Origin: JBLHKS01 sp047620505
GTDB lineage: Bacteria > Verrucomicrobiota > Verrucomicrobiia > Verrucomicrobiales > DEV007
DNA length: 7,507 bases
Direction: 5' to 3'
NCBI GenBank assembly: GCA_047620505.1
Contig: JBLHKS010000294.1
Span: forward strand, 1-7,507
In this document: positions 6,461 through 7,507 of the stretch, piece by piece
Layout: every line of letters starts with the position of its first letter
Position numbering within the stretch: the stretch's first letter is position 1
Position numbers and translations under genes: made by a program
The notes under the pieces: model-generated
Database searches by the model: none
What the model was told of the DNA's origin: nothing
The model's input: only the letters and a program-made list of their open reading frames with translations

Positions 6461-7267
6461 ATGCGAAATTCGACTCCACTTCACCCGATGCCTCACCGTC
6501 GCCGCCGTCCGCGCAACGTGGTCGCGGCGTTGGAGAAAGAGCGAGCCGCTTGGGTTCAGGAACTAGCAGCGACGTCACTGTTCTACAAACTCTTCGACCA
6601 TTTGCCGGGCGTGTTTTTCTTCGCCAAAGACCGCCAAGGAAGAAGCATGTTCGTTAGTCGGAGCATCCTCGAACTTTACCAGATGCGCGACGAATCCGAG
6701 ATGATCGGCCTGAGCGATTTCGATCTCAACCCTTCGGGCATGGCCGAGGGCTACGTCGAGGACGACCAGCAGCTGCTGAGCGGCGCGACGAAACAGATCG
6801 AGCGGCTCGAACTCTGGTTCGACCGCCAAGGCATGCCGGATTGGTTCGTGGTGACGAAGTTGCCGATCCACGATCAAGCAGGCGAGGTTTGCGGCGTCAT
6901 GGGAATCCTGCGCCGGCCAGAGGAAACCGAGCGGCTGCTGCCGGTTTTCCAGACGGTGGCGAAAGCCGTGGACGTCATCCGGCGCGACTTCGCCCAGCCG
7001 CTCAAGGTTCAGGATGTCGCCCGATCCTGTGGACAGTCGCAGCGCCAACTGCAGCGCCGTTTTCAGACCGCGTTCGGCGTCTCACCTCAAGAATTCCTGA
7101 TCCGCACGCGGACCGTCGCCGCGATGCGCCTGCTTGAAGAAACCACCCTGACCGTCGCCGAAATCTCCGAGCGCTGCGGCTTCGTGGACGCCAGCAGCTT
7201 CACGCAACACCTGCGCCGCCGGACGCGCATGACGCCGTTGGCTTATCGTGACGCGGCAGGCAAATGA
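6461..7267 (+). CDS. PAS-domain AraC-family transcription regulator
   Basis: This 268-residue cytoplasmic regulator has a short Arg-rich N-terminus (residues 11-18), a PAS sensor domain at about 40-152 (LPGVFFFAKDRQGR at 48-61, IGLSDFDLNP at 82-91, DDQQLLSG at 101-108, ending GVMGILRR at 145-152), and an AraC-type double helix-turn-helix at about 165-266. The first HTH follows LKVQDVARSCG (181-191) and the second LTVAEISERCGF (230-241), closing with the family's typical MTPLAYR (257-263). The PAS domain resembles those of the FDL/DD type found in many sensor proteins, but no cofactor-binding residue can be named. It has no membrane segment, so it should sense an intracellular or diffusible signal and act directly on DNA. 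The start at 6461 is the longest one; an ATG at 6488 (residue 10) is possible, and neither has a good Shine-Dalgarno. Transcribed divergently from the exported-hydrolase operon, it is the likely regulator of that operon. Confidence 0.92.
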   Translation: MRNSTPLHPMPHRRRRPRNVVAALEKERAAWVQELAATSLFYKLFDHLPGVFFFAKDRQGRSMFVSRSILELYQMRDESEMIGLSDFDLNPSGMAEGYVEDDQQLLSGATKQIERLELWFDRQGMPDWFVVTKLPIHDQAGEVCGVMGILRRPEETERLLPVFQTVAKAVDVIRRDFAQPLKVQDVARSCGQSQRQLQRRFQTAFGVSPQEFLIRTRTVAAMRLLEETTLTVAEISERCGFVDASSFTQHLRRRTRMTPLAYRDAAGK

Positions 7268-7281
7268 TCGCCGCCGATCAT
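7264..7281 (+). other. Small hairpin over the regulator stop codon, possible weak terminator
   Basis: ATGATCG and CGATCAT form a perfect 7-base stem around the 4-base loop CCGC, with the regulator's TGA inside the left arm. No run of T follows, so it does not meet the usual criteria for an intrinsic terminator. It may slow 3' decay of the transcript or be incidental. Confidence 0.3.
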
Positions 7282-7323
7282 CCTAACCTATTCGATGGCC
7301 CGTGAATGCCGGGAGAAATCGCA

Positions 7324-7485
7324 ATGAACATCCCAACCGAACCCTACCAGAAGCGACCAATCCGGTTTCTGGATCTCTGGCGACATGGGGATTGGGGGCA
7401 ATTTGGTAGGAATCAGGTGGATTCATTCGTTCGGCGGGCGGTTGAGGAAGATGAATGGGACTTCACACTCTGTCACTCCAAGTGA
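7324..7485 (+). CDS. Possible small protein, 53 residues
   Basis: A short open frame runs from the ATG at 7324 to the TGA at 7483-7485. It is preceded by GGGAG at 7311-7315 with 8 bases to the ATG, the best Shine-Dalgarno on the plus strand of the window. The peptide begins MNIPTEPYQKRPIRFLDLW and is rich in charged and aromatic residues (Trp at 19, 24 and 47), with no signal peptide or membrane segment. The RFLDLW part vaguely recalls the start of larger uncharacterised bacterial proteins, so this could also be the decayed N-terminal remnant of one. It is on the same strand as the PAS-AraC gene, 56 bases downstream. Function unknown; coding status is uncertain because the frame is short. Confidence 0.4.
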   Translation: MNIPTEPYQKRPIRFLDLWRHGDWGQFGRNQVDSFVRRAVEEDEWDFTLCHSK

Positions 7486-7507
7486 AGCGAAGCATCGACA
7501 AAAACCA

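Noticed and set aside
6332..6496. Longer start (ATG at 6496) for the serine hydrolase
   Set aside because: The extra 55 residues carry no signal features, and the extension would overlap the divergent regulator and consume its promoter region.
7473..7485. Inverted repeat TCACT-CCA-AGTGA at the end of the small open frame
   Set aside because: A 5-base stem is expected often by chance, and no T-run follows.
1..7507. tRNA, rRNA, CRISPR array, insertion sequence, or phage/integration signals
   Set aside because: I saw no tRNA-like cloverleaf, spaced direct repeats, transposase motifs or terminal inverted repeats; nearly all of 1-7267 is accounted for by six protein genes.

Overview
The window looks like chromosomal DNA from a free-living Gram-negative bacterium, most probably of the Verrucomicrobiota/Planctomycetota group. 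That placement is inferred from the kinds of proteins present (many exported proteins of unknown function, a PAS-AraC regulator, a serine hydrolase beside a secreted paralogue family) and from the scarcity of Shine-Dalgarno sequences. It has not been tested by any search.

Layout. Positions 1-6331 hold five genes on the minus strand, so tightly packed that they should form one operon, read from right to left: (1) an exported beta-lactamase-fold serine hydrolase (6331-5201); (2) and (3) two 381-residue exported paralogues that align without gaps and are about 60% identical by hand count (5204-4059 and 4059-2914); (4) a third, much more diverged 404-residue member of the same family (2917-1703); (5) a large exported protein of at least 565 residues that runs off the left edge (1696-1). 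Junctions are a 4-base ATGA overlap, a 1-base TGATG overlap, another ATGA overlap and a 6-base gap. A divergent promoter region of about 130 bases (6332-6460) separates the operon from a plus-strand PAS-AraC transcription regulator (6461-7267), the obvious candidate controller. The last 240 bases contain a small hairpin at the regulator's stop codon and a possible 53-residue small protein with a good ribosome binding site.

How the genes may work together. All five operon products appear to have N-terminal signal peptides and so act outside the cytoplasm. The three paralogues end in a domain whose motif order and spacing fit an NlpC/P60-like cysteine peptidase or amidase (Cys, then about 55 residues on a His, then 14 on an Asn). 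The serine hydrolase belongs to the fold of penicillin-recognising enzymes. A peptidoglycan or peptide/amide-hydrolysing envelope function is therefore a reasonable inference, but the substrate is unknown. The most striking point is that the third paralogue keeps the His and Asn motifs but has Ala where the other two have the presumed nucleophilic Cys. The locus thus encodes two apparently active copies and one apparently inactive copy, co-translated. I recognise no characterised system with this composition.
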